Origin: a virus
Virus record (IMG/VR): IMGVR_UViG_3300048797_000367
Coordinates: 1-34,065 of that record
Length of the DNA: 34,065 nucleotides
Direction: 5' to 3' (one strand)
The position numbers and the translations under genes were made by a program. The notes beneath the pieces are model-generated. The model saw only the letters and a program-made list of their open reading frames with translations. It did no database searches and was not told the DNA's origin. Shown in pieces: positions 1 through 7,370 of the stretch (positions are counted from its first letter, which is position 1; each line of letters opens with the position of its first letter).

Positions 1-2
1 TC

Positions 3-2132
3 ATGGAAACCCATATCAAAACCCTGCCTCTGCTGGGATTGCCGGGGGTACCAGTCTCGACGGCAAAAATACAAGCCGACCAGGTGCGCAGTGTTGAACG
101 GAAGCTAGCGAAACTTGGAGGCCGGTTTATAAAACTGTCAGAACCTGGTGCCCCCAAAGCCTGGGAGATTGCTTCTCTCCCCCTCGCCACCCAGGCAGCG
201 CTGATGCCGACCAGCAACCTTCCGGCAACCACCTCCCCTCCCCCGCTGCCGGTCATCGCCGCCACAATCCAGCCCGCCAAGGCGCCGGAGCAGCTGAAAC
301 AGTGGCAGCGCACCATCATGAACGCTCGTGAATCTATCGTGCATCTGATTGATCGCGCCATTAATAACGATCAGCTCAATCTGTCTGTCGAAGAGGCGAT
401 TAAGACCATCGTCAAAGACGCCAGCGAGAACAGCACACTATCTATATACCGCAACGCCAATGCTCGTCCCGGAAAACAGCGCACACTTTCAGCCAGCGGC
501 GTCATGAAATGGTGGTGCCTCTGGCAGAAATCAAAGCAGGTGATACCGACCGGCAACCCTATGGCCTTGGCACCAAAAGACACCGAGAACTATTGCGAGC
601 CCGCCTGGGCAGAATCATTCATGAAATGCTGGAGCAAAGGGCAAAACCCCTGCTTGACGGACGTGATGGAACAGTATCTCCGGGTTACCGGGTGCAAAGT
701 TCCATCCTATAGCCAGGCGCGCCACTATCTGGAAAAGATCGGCAAAGTACAGAGCGCCAAAGGGCGCGTCACCGGCAAAGACCTGCGCGCACTCAAACCG
801 TTTCGCCGCCGTGATACCAGCCAAATGTACCCCGGCGATGCCTATACCGCCGATGGTCACTGTTTTGATGCCGAGGTGTATCACCCCTTTACCGGCAAAG
901 CGTTCAGGCCGGAAGTGACCCCGGTGCTCGATGTCTTCAGCCGCAAATGCATCGGCTGGTCGGTTGATCTGGCTGAAAGCGGCCTGGCAGTGCTTGATGC
1001 CCTGCGGATGGCGTGTGAAACGCACGGCATACCGTCAATATTCTATACCGACAACGGCAGCGGCTTCAAAAACCAGATGATGACCGCGCCAGGCACCGGG
1101 ATCTTGGACCGCCTGGGCATAACACCCAAATACAGCCGGCCGCGCAACCCGCAAGCGCACGGCCTGTCAGAGCGTGGCCACCAGACCATCTTGATCAAAG
1201 CGGCGCAAAAGCTCTGTACCTATATCGGCAGCAAAATGGATGGCGACACGGCGCAAGCGGTTTTCAAAAAGACCCGCAAAGCTATGGCAGACGGTGAAAA
1301 ATCAGACCTGATGCCGGAGTTTGATGAGTTTGTCAACAGCGTCAACTTCATGGCGGAAAAGTACAACGACACGCCGCACCGTGGCCTGCCTGCCCTGCGT
1401 GACCCGATCAGCCGCAAACTGACCCACCAGAGCCCTAATCAAAGCTGGCAGTTGGGCATAGAGCGGATGAAGCGCGAACTGCCCCAGGATGAATGGCTGG
1501 TACTGTCGATAGATCAGCCGGATCTGTATCGCCCGACTGTCGAGCGCACCTGCATAAAGGGTGAAATCCAGTTCGGCAAACTCTCCAACGGCCTGGCCAA
1601 GCGCTATTTCAGCAAAGAGCTGGAGCACTGGACCGGTCAGCGGGTGCAGGTGGCGTACAGCCCAAGCGATGCCAGCCGTGTCTGGGTGCGGGATCTGGAG
1701 CACCAGAGGTTACTGGCCGTGGCAGAGCTGGCAGCAAACAGCAGCGCTTATTTTGCCGAAACCGAACTTGAAACTGCCCGTAAAAAGCGGGGTAAAGCGG
1801 GGTTGAAGCGGCTGGAAAATCATGCGGAAGAAAAACGCCTTGAGATGTACGGACCGGTGCCGGTGATGGTGGAACAACCAGAAGAAGTGCAGCAGCAGGT
1901 TGCTATCGGCAGGCAACTGATCGAAGAAGCAACGCTGGCGCAGGAAGAAGATATCCCCGTAGACCCCACAGGGAAAAACTACCTGTGGGATGAACTGACT
2001 ATCAGGATAAAGGGCGGTGAAACCCTGTCGCCGGTTCTAGCTGGCTTTTATCGCGGCTGGCCGTCCGACCCCTACCACAAAGCCTGGCAGGAGATGAAGA
2101 CTATTATGGAGGCAGGCGATGACGATAAATGA
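3..2132 (+). CDS. MuA-type DDE transposase (possibly 5'-partial)
   Basis: This is the DDE transposase that carries out strand transfer during replicative transposition of a Mu-like phage. The catalytic triad is visible as D284 (YTADGH), D350 (YTDNGSG) and E390 (LSERGHQ), inside an RNase H-like core at about residues 270-460. A Mu-type C-terminal beta-barrel follows at about 540-600, and a charged C-terminal tail, the usual contact region for the MuB partner, ends the protein. The first 60 residues (LLGLPGVPVSTA, then WEIASLP) resemble the end of the Mu N-terminal DNA-binding domain. The reading frame is open to the window edge, and Mu proteins have a few residues before that motif, so the true start may lie upstream. 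The gene overlaps the next ORF by 14 bases, which suggests coupling. Family and catalytic residues are secure; the start is not. Confidence 0.93.
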   Translation: METHIKTLPLLGLPGVPVSTAKIQADQVRSVERKLAKLGGRFIKLSEPGAPKAWEIASLPLATQAALMPTSNLPATTSPPPLPVIAATIQPAKAPEQLKQWQRTIMNARESIVHLIDRAINNDQLNLSVEEAIKTIVKDASENSTLSIYRNANARPGKQRTLSASGVMKWWCLWQKSKQVIPTGNPMALAPKDTENYCEPAWAESFMKCWSKGQNPCLTDVMEQYLRVTGCKVPSYSQARHYLEKIGKVQSAKGRVTGKDLRALKPFRRRDTSQMYPGDAYTADGHCFDAEVYHPFTGKAFRPEVTPVLDVFSRKCIGWSVDLAESGLAVLDALRMACETHGIPSIFYTDNGSGFKNQMMTAPGTGILDRLGITPKYSRPRNPQAHGLSERGHQTILIKAAQKLCTYIGSKMDGDTAQAVFKKTRKAMADGEKSDLMPEFDEFVNSVNFMAEKYNDTPHRGLPALRDPISRKLTHQSPNQSWQLGIERMKRELPQDEWLVLSIDQPDLYRPTVERTCIKGEIQFGKLSNGLAKRYFSKELEHWTGQRVQVAYSPSDASRVWVRDLEHQRLLAVAELAANSSAYFAETELETARKKRGKAGLKRLENHAEEKRLEMYGPVPVMVEQPEEVQQQVAIGRQLIEEATLAQEEDIPVDPTGKNYLWDELTIRIKGGETLSPVLAGFYRGWPSDPYHKAWQEMKTIMEAGDDDK

Positions 2133-2385
2133 AGAGCGCAAAGTGATGCAGGAGATGTTGGACAGGATTTCAAGGGGAACGATTGCCACGGAAAAAATGT
2201 GTTTGGAGCTGAATCTGGGTACAGCGGAAAAGAGCGGCAATGAACCTTTGAAAGTGCGCTGTAAAGCAGCATTACAGACGATTGAAAATATTGAGTTGTC
2301 TCTGGGTGCTCTGGCCTGGCTTACCGGCCTGCGCTTCCCTCATTTGCCGGAATGTAACCTTAAACTGGTTGTAAATAACAAATAA
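2119..2385 (+). CDS. Small hypothetical early protein (88 aa)
   Basis: I do not recognise this gene. The 88-residue product is mostly helical by composition, with alternating charged and hydrophobic residues, and has no signal peptide or membrane segment. It starts inside the 3' end of the transposase gene (14-base overlap), with a purine-rich stretch (ATGGAGG) upstream as a ribosome binding site. It sits between the MuA and MuB homologues, where Mu relatives often carry small ORFs. Two palindromes follow its stop codon directly, so it may be the last gene of a transcript segment. A role in transposition is only suggested by position. Confidence 0.6.
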   Translation: MTINEERKVMQEMLDRISRGTIATEKMCLELNLGTAEKSGNEPLKVRCKAALQTIENIELSLGALAWLTGLRFPHLPECNLKLVVNNK

Positions 2386-2412
2386 AGGCCAGGAACTCGC
2401 GATTCCTGGCCT
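2386..2412 (+). repeat. Perfect 10-bp palindrome after the 88-aa gene
   Basis: AGGCCAGGAA and TTCCTGGCCT form a perfect 10-bp stem around a 7-base loop, starting one base after the stop codon at 2385. No T-run follows, so a classical intrinsic terminator is unlikely. It could be an RNA-stabilising hairpin, a weak terminator or a dispersed palindromic repeat. Confidence 0.6.
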
Positions 2413-2419
2413 CTAACAC

Positions 2420-2440
2420 CGGGCGCATTGCATGCGCCCG
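2420..2440 (+). repeat. GGGCGCA...TGCGCCC dispersed-type palindrome
   Basis: CGGGCGCA and TGCGCCCG form an 8-bp stem with loop TTGCA. The core (CGCATTGCA...TGCG) resembles the larger palindrome at 7030-7057, so the two look like diverged copies of one dispersed family. It lies in the gap before the MuB-like gene, whose ribosome binding site begins 13 bases downstream. Confidence 0.55.
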
Positions 2441-2461
2441 TACTAAAACAATGGGGGGATT

Positions 2462-3199
2462 ATGACAAAACACGGATTAGATGTCAAGACGGCAGGATTA
2501 AACATCGTGATGCTGGCAATGGGCTGTTTGCAGAGGATTATGGAGCGCCGCGATCACCTCCCTGGTATGGCGGTACTGTACGGTTTCAGCGGCTTCGGCA
2601 AATCCACCGCTGCCGCCTACATCAGCTGCAAGTTGAGCGCCTATTATGTCGAATGTAAGTCGGTCTGGAGCAAAAAAGCCTTCATGGAAAATGTCCTGAA
2701 GGTCATGGGCATCACTCCTGCCCGAACAGTATCCGACATGCTCGACCAGATCTGCGAACAGCTGGCCAAAAGCGGCCGCCCGCTGATCATCGACGAGATG
2801 GATCATATCGTAGAGAAGGTCGCCGTGGAAGTAGTCCGCGACATCTACGAAGGATCCCGCGCCCCAATCCTGCTGATTGGCGAGGAACGCCTGCCTGCCA
2901 AACTGGCCAAGTGGGAACGCTTTCACGGCCGTATCATGGAATGGGCTGCAGCTCCCCCGGCCGATCTGCATGATGCCAAGGTCCTGGCTGATTTCTACTG
3001 CGCCGGCGTCGCCGTCAATGATGATCTGCTCAGCGCCATCCACGGCAAAAGCAGCGGCAGCGTGCGCCGGATCGTTACCAACCTCGACCTGGTGCGCAAA
3101 GAAGCCCAGAGCCAGGGATTGGGTGCCATCGGGCTGAAGGAATGGGGCAAGCGCGAACTCTACACCGGCGTAGCACCGCAACCAAGGAGGTTCCAGTGA
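2462..3199 (+). CDS. MuB-type AAA+ transposition ATPase
   Basis: This is the ATP-dependent DNA-binding partner of the MuA transposase, which in Mu selects target DNA and stimulates strand transfer. The Walker A motif GFSGFGKST is at residues 41-49 and Walker B PLIIDEMD at 107-114, with D111 and E112. The C-terminal part (about 165-235) matches the four-helix region of MuB/TnsC-type ATPases. At 245 aa it is shorter than Mu MuB (312 aa) because the N-terminal helix-turn-helix region is missing. The ribosome binding site GGGGGA lies 4 bases before the ATG. Its TGA overlaps the GTG start of the next gene, so the two are translationally coupled. Confidence 0.9.
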   Translation: MTKHGLDVKTAGLNIVMLAMGCLQRIMERRDHLPGMAVLYGFSGFGKSTAAAYISCKLSAYYVECKSVWSKKAFMENVLKVMGITPARTVSDMLDQICEQLAKSGRPLIIDEMDHIVEKVAVEVVRDIYEGSRAPILLIGEERLPAKLAKWERFHGRIMEWAAAPPADLHDAKVLADFYCAGVAVNDDLLSAIHGKSSGSVRRIVTNLDLVRKEAQSQGLGAIGLKEWGKRELYTGVAPQPRRFQ

Positions 3200-3783
3200 G
3201 CCGGAAGCCGATTGATCAGCAGCAGCCGACCGAATGCCGTCAGGCGGTGTGGGAAGAGATCCGACAGCGGGGAGCCGGGGCACTCTTCACCATGGCCGAA
3301 ATAGCCAAATGTGTCCGCCTGGAGCAATCCAGTGTCCGCGAATATATGATCGGATTGGTTAACGCCGGATATCTGGGCACTCATACCATCCGCAAGGCCA
3401 CCAGCGGCGGTAATATCCTGTTTATGGAAAACGATATCGGAAATGACGCTCCTAGAGTCCGCAAAGACGGCACGCCCGTTACTCAGGGACAAGGTCGGCA
3501 GCAGATGTGGAACGCCATGCGGATTCTCAAGGTTTTCCGCCCGGTAGATTTGGCCTTCAATGCCAGCACCGACTGCCACACCGTAGCCGAATCAGAAGCC
3601 ACCGGTTACTGCACGGCGCTCTGCAAAGCCGGTTACTTGTCCGACCGGCCCGCAGCAGGTTACATGCTCATCCCGAGCATGTGGACAGGGCCGCACCCGC
3701 CACAGATCCAGCGGACCAAACAGGTCTACGATCCGAACCTGAAGCGGGTTGTATGGGCACGGGTTGAAGGGGGCGCCGAGTGA
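3196..3783 (+). CDS. Double winged-helix DNA-binding protein
   Basis: This 195-aa protein appears to be a DNA-binding protein of the early transposition operon. I place the start at the GTG at 3196 because AAGGAGG (3184-3190) sits 5 bases upstream and the GTGA overlaps the MuB stop. The longer in-frame extension upstream has no such site. The sequence holds two related winged-helix-like units, at about residues 10-60 (ending LVNAGYLG) and 100-155 (ending LCKAGYLS), separated by a basic linker. This suggests an internal duplication. The role is unknown; similar small regulators lie next to MuB in other Mu-like phages. It overlaps the next gene by four bases (GTGA). Confidence 0.7.
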   Translation: MSRKPIDQQQPTECRQAVWEEIRQRGAGALFTMAEIAKCVRLEQSSVREYMIGLVNAGYLGTHTIRKATSGGNILFMENDIGNDAPRVRKDGTPVTQGQGRQQMWNAMRILKVFRPVDLAFNASTDCHTVAESEATGYCTALCKAGYLSDRPAAGYMLIPSMWTGPHPPQIQRTKQVYDPNLKRVVWARVEGGAE

Positions 3784-4091
3784 CCTACCCCGATGCCAGA
3801 AAGCTGTTAACCGAAAAGGTTAATGAAATAGGTCAAGCCGAAGTAGCCCGCCGCCTGGGGATATCGGCTGCCGCTATCAGCCAGGTGTTATCCGGCAAAT
3901 ACCAGGCGGCGCCGGATGCCATCCTCAAACGGGTAATCGAAGTATTTGGTGGTATCTCGGTCGAGTGCCCGGTACTGGGAGAGATTCCCCTCAGCCAGTG
4001 CTCCGGCGAACGTAAGAAACCCTTCGCCGCCACCAGTCATCAGCGGGTGTCCCTGTGGAAAGCCTGCCAAAAATGTGCCCACAGGGGATAG
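3780..4091 (+). CDS. XRE-type helix-turn-helix regulator with Cys-rich tail
   Basis: This 103-aa protein has an N-terminal Cro/XRE-like helix-turn-helix at about residues 17-45 (AEVARRLGISAAAISQVLSG). A C-terminal tail with two cysteine pairs (C61 and C72, then CQKC near the end) could bind zinc. The GTG start overlaps the previous stop as GTGA. Proteins of this type sit next to MuB in Mu-like phages and are presumed regulators. No binding site can be assigned from sequence alone. The HTH is clear; the zinc site is inferred from cysteine spacing. Confidence 0.75.
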   Translation: MTYPDARKLLTEKVNEIGQAEVARRLGISAAAISQVLSGKYQAAPDAILKRVIEVFGGISVECPVLGEIPLSQCSGERKKPFAATSHQRVSLWKACQKCAHRG

Positions 4092-4146
4092 TTCGTTTAC
4101 GAATCCGTTTTCAACGGATTCTAACTCACTAAAAGGAGGTAACACC

Positions 4147-4254
4147 ATGATCAGAAGAATTATCAGAGGAATTATCGACGTTATCCGCCAGGAAGTAGCT
4201 TTTTACAAAACACGAGTCTGGCTGAAAAGCCGGGCGGTCAGGTGGGCACGATGA
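4147..4254 (+). CDS. Small basic peptide (35 aa)
   Basis: The ORF begins MIRRIIRGIIDVIR and is strongly basic and amphipathic. A near-perfect ribosome binding site, AAAGGAGGT (4133-4141), lies 5 bases before the ATG. Its stop overlaps the next ATG (ATGA). I do not recognise a family. The strong translation signal and coupling support it being a real gene; the amphipathic helix could associate with membrane or nucleic acid. Confidence 0.55.
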   Translation: MIRRIIRGIIDVIRQEVAFYKTRVWLKSRAVRWAR

Positions 4255-4472
4255 AACGGACTTCCGGACAAGCCATGGTGCAGATGCTCGATAGAATGAT
4301 GGGTGCCGACCTCACTGGCCCCGCCAACGCTATCGGCGAAATCAAAGGGCTCGGCCCCTCGTGGGTCTGCGACAAGTACGCCACCACAGGGCACGATTAC
4401 CAGGACTGCGACGCCTGCTATAACAACTATGAAACCGACTTTTTAGCCAACCTCAAAGGAGCAAAAGCATGA
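4251..4472 (+). CDS. Small Cys/His protein (73 aa), hypothetical
   Basis: I start this ORF at the ATG at 4251, which overlaps the previous stop (ATGA), rather than at an earlier GTG. The C-terminal half contains C, H, C, C (VCDKYATTGHDYQDCDAC), a spacing that could form a small zinc site. No family is recognised. It is coupled to the following DUF3164 gene, whose ATG overlaps its TGA. Confidence 0.6.
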   Translation: MKRTSGQAMVQMLDRMMGADLTGPANAIGEIKGLGPSWVCDKYATTGHDYQDCDACYNNYETDFLANLKGAKA

Positions 4473-5314
4473 ACTTTTACAGTCACTCACTAAACACCGG
4501 CATACAGTATCACGCCACCGGGGCCGAGGCCAAAGCCGCCGCCGATAAAGCTATCCGGATATTTGCCCACAACGGGATTACCAACGGCGACGTTATGGAC
4601 ACCATCACCTGGGGCGAGGTCACCGAACGGGCTACTCCAACCGGTGACTTCGGTTATGCCCTCAAACGCCAGGATCGGCTCAGCTACGAAGCCGCCCACC
4701 CCCAGGTGGTCAATAACCGGATGGAGAACGGCGAAGGCGATATGATCCAGATCAAGAACATCAAAGAAAAGGACCTGTTGGAACATGACATGGTCCTGAG
4801 CATCGCTATCATCTGGCTGCACGTAAGCGCCGTTCTTGGCCGCTTCAAGCTGCATACATTCGAGGACATCACGACGTTTGTGCAGCTCTTGTTCGAAGCC
4901 CACGGGGTGAAGCGCGGCGGCTCCGAGGGGAACATGCAGTTCACCACCTTCGACAAAAAATACAAGCTGATCGTAGGGATTCAGAAGACCATCGACTTCG
5001 GGCCGGAGATCGAGGTGGCCAAGCAGAAGATGTTGGAGGCGGTCGAGATGTACCCTGAAGAGGCGAACGACCTGAAAACGATGCTGCTCGCCGCCTATAC
5101 CCAGGTTGACGGGAAATTACGCGTCGCCGAAATCCTGCGGCTGCGTACCTACGAAATAAGTAACCCCACAGCTCGCCCACTCTGGGACGAGGGCATGAAG
5201 ATCATTAACGACGCCCTAACGGTGATCTCCAGCAAGAAGCAGATCAGGCTCTACATGCGCAACAATCCGGGCGACGAATACACAGCCGTACCGCTGCATA
5301 TAGCGGCGCTGTAG
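4469..5314 (+). CDS. DUF3164 family protein with extra N-terminal domain
   Basis: The region from about residue 95 to 281 matches the DUF3164 family found in Mu-like early operons: a segment around GGSEGNMQFTTFDKKYKL, then a helical part, then LRLRTYEI and a C-terminal stretch ending in SSKKQIRLYMR. The biochemical role of DUF3164 is unknown. Residues 1-90 (starting MNFYSHSLNTGIQYHATG) form a separate region not usual for the family, so this may be a fusion of two small early proteins. A GGAGC ribosome binding site precedes the ATG, which overlaps the upstream stop. Confidence 0.75.
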   Translation: MNFYSHSLNTGIQYHATGAEAKAAADKAIRIFAHNGITNGDVMDTITWGEVTERATPTGDFGYALKRQDRLSYEAAHPQVVNNRMENGEGDMIQIKNIKEKDLLEHDMVLSIAIIWLHVSAVLGRFKLHTFEDITTFVQLLFEAHGVKRGGSEGNMQFTTFDKKYKLIVGIQKTIDFGPEIEVAKQKMLEAVEMYPEEANDLKTMLLAAYTQVDGKLRVAEILRLRTYEISNPTARPLWDEGMKIINDALTVISSKKQIRLYMRNNPGDEYTAVPLHIAAL

Positions 5315-5326
5315 GGGGGCTGGGTT

Positions 5327-5509
5327 ATGTTTATCCTGACCGCAATCTGCAGAGAGAAGAAGTGCGACAATAAAGGTATTGCCTTCACAAAAAAGGTGTT
5401 GAAACAAACGTATGAATCCAGTGACGGAACCACGCGGATCAGAACCGACCTGGCATGTCCCATCTGCCGTACATGGGCTCGTATCATCAAAAATGAGGAG
5501 GTGCAGTGA
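5327..5509 (+). CDS. Small zinc-ribbon-like protein (60 aa)
   Basis: The 60-aa product has two cysteine pairs, C8/C13 (CREKKC) and C44/C47 (CPIC), which would suit a small zinc ribbon. No enzymatic motif is seen. It follows the DUF3164 gene after 12 bases, and its TGA overlaps the next ATG. It belongs to the run of tiny coupled genes typical of phage early regions. Its function is not known. Confidence 0.6.
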   Translation: MFILTAICREKKCDNKGIAFTKKVLKQTYESSDGTTRIRTDLACPICRTWARIIKNEEVQ

Positions 5510-5676
5510 TGGCTAAGCCCAAACTTTTATTAGATATGAGCGTTAAGGACGTCGGCGAACTGCGGTCACTGTTGTCCGTGGTGCAGCCGGAAATGCGCGT
5601 TTCTGACGCCAACGGCACCCTACTGCGTGTCAGGGTATACGAGAACGACGGCGAACAGTTTATGGAGGTGGAGTGA
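5509..5676 (+). CDS. Small hypothetical protein (55 aa)
   Basis: This ORF begins MAKPKLLLDMSVKDVGEL and ends EQFMEVE. It has a GAGGTG ribosome binding site, and its ATG overlaps the previous TGA while its own TGA overlaps the next ATG. Both overlaps and the good codon structure support a real gene despite the short length. It is acidic, with no cysteine or membrane segment. I do not recognise a family. Confidence 0.6.
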   Translation: MAKPKLLLDMSVKDVGELRSLLSVVQPEMRVSDANGTLLRVRVYENDGEQFMEVE

Positions 5677-6056
5677 TGCATTGTCCGACGTGCAAAACCA
5701 ATATTGACAGATCAGACATCGGCATCAATCCCAGCCGGGTAGACTTCTCGGCAATCACCGTAGTTATGATCTGCCCCAAATGTGACAAGGGGTGGATGGT
5801 GATGCTGACGTCTCAATCGTTTGTCGAGATTCCGGATCAGCTGGTTCCGCCGCGTGACGATAGCGTAACAGTCGGGATCATGTCGCTGGTCGGCATTATC
5901 GTAGACGAAGCAATGGTTGCTCAGTGGACTGATGAACAGTGTATGAACGCGGTGGACTGGGCCGGGGCGGTGTATATGGAGGCATCGGACAACGACGATG
6001 TCGAGATACCGGAGATGCCGGAATTTTTGGAGCAGTATCAACAAGGAGGTATGTGA
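5676..6056 (+). CDS. Zinc-ribbon protein (126 aa), hypothetical
   Basis: An N-terminal zinc ribbon is evident from CPTC (residues 3-6) and CPKC (34-37), followed by an acidic C-terminal half (SDNDDVEIPEMPEF). Such ribbons occur in DNA- or RNA-binding and assembly proteins; no specific role is visible. I use the ATG at 5676, which overlaps the previous stop, rather than the GTG one codon earlier. The next gene's ATG overlaps this stop, and its ribosome binding site AAGGAGGT lies within this gene's last codons. Confidence 0.65.
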   Translation: MHCPTCKTNIDRSDIGINPSRVDFSAITVVMICPKCDKGWMVMLTSQSFVEIPDQLVPPRDDSVTVGIMSLVGIIVDEAMVAQWTDEQCMNAVDWAGAVYMEASDNDDVEIPEMPEFLEQYQQGGM

Positions 6057-6241
6057 TGTTGATGGATGAAAAAGAGATTGACAACATTGAAACCATTGGC
6101 GACCTGAAGAGGGCAATAGCCACCGTTCCGGATGATACGCCGCTGGAAGATGGGATGGAGAGCGGCATGCTTCTTCGTTATCACGAGGTGGGTGCCAGGA
6201 TTGGAGAACCGGAGTCCCCGGCATTCGTTGAATTTCGCTGA
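6056..6241 (+). CDS. Small acidic protein (61 aa), hypothetical
   Basis: The start is the ATG at 6056, 5 bases after AAGGAGGT (6043-6050) and overlapping the previous stop. The product is acidic and contains GDLKRAIATVPDDTPLEDG. This resembles short phage and plasmid proteins annotated only as conserved hypothetical. No function can be assigned. Confidence 0.6.
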   Translation: MLMDEKEIDNIETIGDLKRAIATVPDDTPLEDGMESGMLLRYHEVGARIGEPESPAFVEFR

Positions 6242-6312
6242 TCGTTGAACCGAGGGCCGGAAGTAGCAAAAAAAATCGGTGACCGCGTCGACGCAGTGAA
6301 AAGAGGGGAAAT

Positions 6313-6624
6313 ATGAAAACAATTCTTGAAAAATTCTCGAAGCCAATACTCATAGAGTTCATCCGTGAGAACGTTACGCCCTTTCGATTCAAGGATGGCA
6401 AAGACCTCGAAGGTCAACTGCTCTATATCCAGTGGGACTGTGAAACTAAAGTGGCTATGGTTGAAATGGATGCAGCATGTGCAGCAATGACGGCCGCCGA
6501 CAAAGACACCCCTGAAGGTCAAACCGAATGGTTTGCTGCCCAAAAGAGTTGGGGAAAGGCTAACAAACTATATAACAAAGCAGTTCGACTCCTTGAAAAA
6601 TCAAACCAGTTGAGAGGGCGATAA
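6313..6624 (+). CDS. Hypothetical early protein (103 aa)
   Basis: The ORF starts at the ATG at 6313 with GAGGGGAAAT as ribosome binding site, after a 71-base gap with no other gene. The protein is mainly helical with a basic C-terminus and no motif I recognise. It lies 1 base before the next ORF, so the two are probably co-transcribed. Confidence 0.6.
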   Translation: MKTILEKFSKPILIEFIRENVTPFRFKDGKDLEGQLLYIQWDCETKVAMVEMDAACAAMTAADKDTPEGQTEWFAAQKSWGKANKLYNKAVRLLEKSNQLRGR

Positions 6625-6625
6625 C

Positions 6626-6901
6626 ATGGCCATGCACGCTGCAAAAATAGACGACAGCCCGCGCCTCCAGAAGGTGCGGGATTTTCTTCGCCGCAAGGGC
6701 AGCGCCACTACCCGAGAGATCAGCCAGGCATGCGACGTCTACGCCGTCAACAGCATCGTCGCTGAGCTGCGGGCCAACGGCTTCATGGTGGAGTGCAAGG
6801 CGGTCAAGGGCAAACGAGGGGTGTATTGCTACACACTGCATGAAGCGGGGCAGATGCTGTTGTTTGCCTGCCCTGAGCGAAGTCGAAGCGGGAGGGTGTG
6901 A
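6626..6901 (+). CDS. Winged-helix DNA-binding protein with repeat-derived C-terminus
   Basis: Residues 10-70 (RLQKVRDFLRRKGSATTREI, then a recognition helix region and RANGFMVECK) fit a small winged-helix fold ending in the typical GVYCYTL strand. This type is common in Mu-like early regions, where it is presumed regulatory. The last residues (CPERSRSGRV) are encoded by a copy of the dispersed motif CCCTGAGCGAAGTCGAAGCG (from 6871), so the natural C-terminus has probably been replaced. The next gene starts 1 base after the stop. Confidence 0.65.
   Translation: MAMHAAKIDDSPRLQKVRDFLRRKGSATTREISQACDVYAVNSIVAELRANGFMVECKAVKGKRGVYCYTLHEAGQMLLFACPERSRSGRV
6871..6892 (+). repeat. CCCTGAGCGAAGTCGAAG dispersed motif inside a CDS
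   Basis: The sequence CCCTGAGCGAAGTCGAAGCG matches, by recall, a short interspersed motif seen in intergenic regions of many environmental bacteria. Here it forms the 3' end of the winged-helix gene in frame. No second copy was seen in the window, so the identification rests on recognition only. Confidence 0.4.
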
Positions 6902-6902
6902 C

Positions 6903-7370
6903 ATGCATCCGCGCTGTCCACAATGTAAGGGGTTACTGAAGCACGAACCGGCCGACATTCTCGGACCGGAACGGGTTAAATGCATCCTGTGCGGCTGGGA
7001 GCTGGTACGGGCAGCAGCGCCCAGAAAAAGTAGAGACGCATTGCAATGCGTCTCTACGGAGGTCTGCAGCTGGGTCACAAAAGCACTATCAGTAAAAACA
7101 CTGATAAAAATAACAGTATCAAAAAGGAGAACAGCCATGACGACAGCCAATACCAACACACTCAGCACCCTCAACGATCATCTGCACGGCCAATTAGACC
7201 GCCTGACCTCGGCCAAAGGCGACAACCTCCGGCAGGAGATCGACCGGGCCAAGGCTATGTCCAACGTCGCGAACAATATCATCGAAAATGCCAAACTGGC
7301 GCTTGAAGCGGCGCGCACCCTGGGCGGCGGCAAGACAGTACCGGCCCTGCTCGGGATTGAGGCAAAGTAA
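6903..7370 (+). CDS. Small zinc-ribbon protein reading through a palindrome
   Basis: The first 45 residues (MHPRCPQCKGLLKHE, then KCILCGWELV) are a complete small zinc ribbon with two CxxC pairs, a common short phage protein. No stop codon follows. The frame runs through a 28-bp palindrome at 7030-7057 and then in frame into the next gene, whose own start is at 7137. The palindrome may have removed the original stop, giving a potential 155-aa fusion. The alternative is that the ribbon is translated as a fusion and the downstream gene also starts independently. Confidence 0.5.
   Translation: MHPRCPQCKGLLKHEPADILGPERVKCILCGWELVRAAAPRKSRDALQCVSTEVCSWVTKALSVKTLIKITVSKRRTAMTTANTNTLSTLNDHLHGQLDRLTSAKGDNLRQEIDRAKAMSNVANNIIENAKLALEAARTLGGGKTVPALLGIEAK
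7030..7057 (+). repeat. Perfect 28-bp GTAGAGACG palindrome
   Basis: GTAGAGACGCATTG followed by CAATGCGTCTCTAC is a perfect inverted repeat with no loop. It matches, by recall, a dispersed palindrome family (GTAGAGACG...CGTCTCTAC) seen in many environmental genomes. The core resembles the copy at 2420-2440. It is read in frame by the zinc-ribbon ORF. Confidence 0.65.
7137..7370 (+). CDS. Mu-like early conserved protein (77 aa)
   Basis: The start is the ATG at 7137, preceded by AAAAAGGAGAACA. The protein (MTTANTNTLSTLNDHLHGQL, then a long helix and LEAARTLGGGK) resembles a short helical protein found in Mu-like early operons that also begins with a NTLNTLN-type segment. Function is unknown. 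It overlaps the following HNH gene by one base (TAATG). It shares its frame with the upstream zinc-ribbon ORF because a repeat has opened that frame. Confidence 0.7.
   Translation: MTTANTNTLSTLNDHLHGQLDRLTSAKGDNLRQEIDRAKAMSNVANNIIENAKLALEAARTLGGGKTVPALLGIEAK

Noticed and set aside
2386-2440. A CRISPR-like or origin-like double palindrome
   Set aside because: Two different palindromes do not make a repeat-spacer array, and no initiator gene or iterons are nearby; a dispersed-repeat origin is simpler.
2498-3283. A 261-aa minus-strand frame opposite the MuB-like gene
   Set aside because: The plus-strand ATPase has clear Walker motifs; the opposite frame is a codon-bias shadow.
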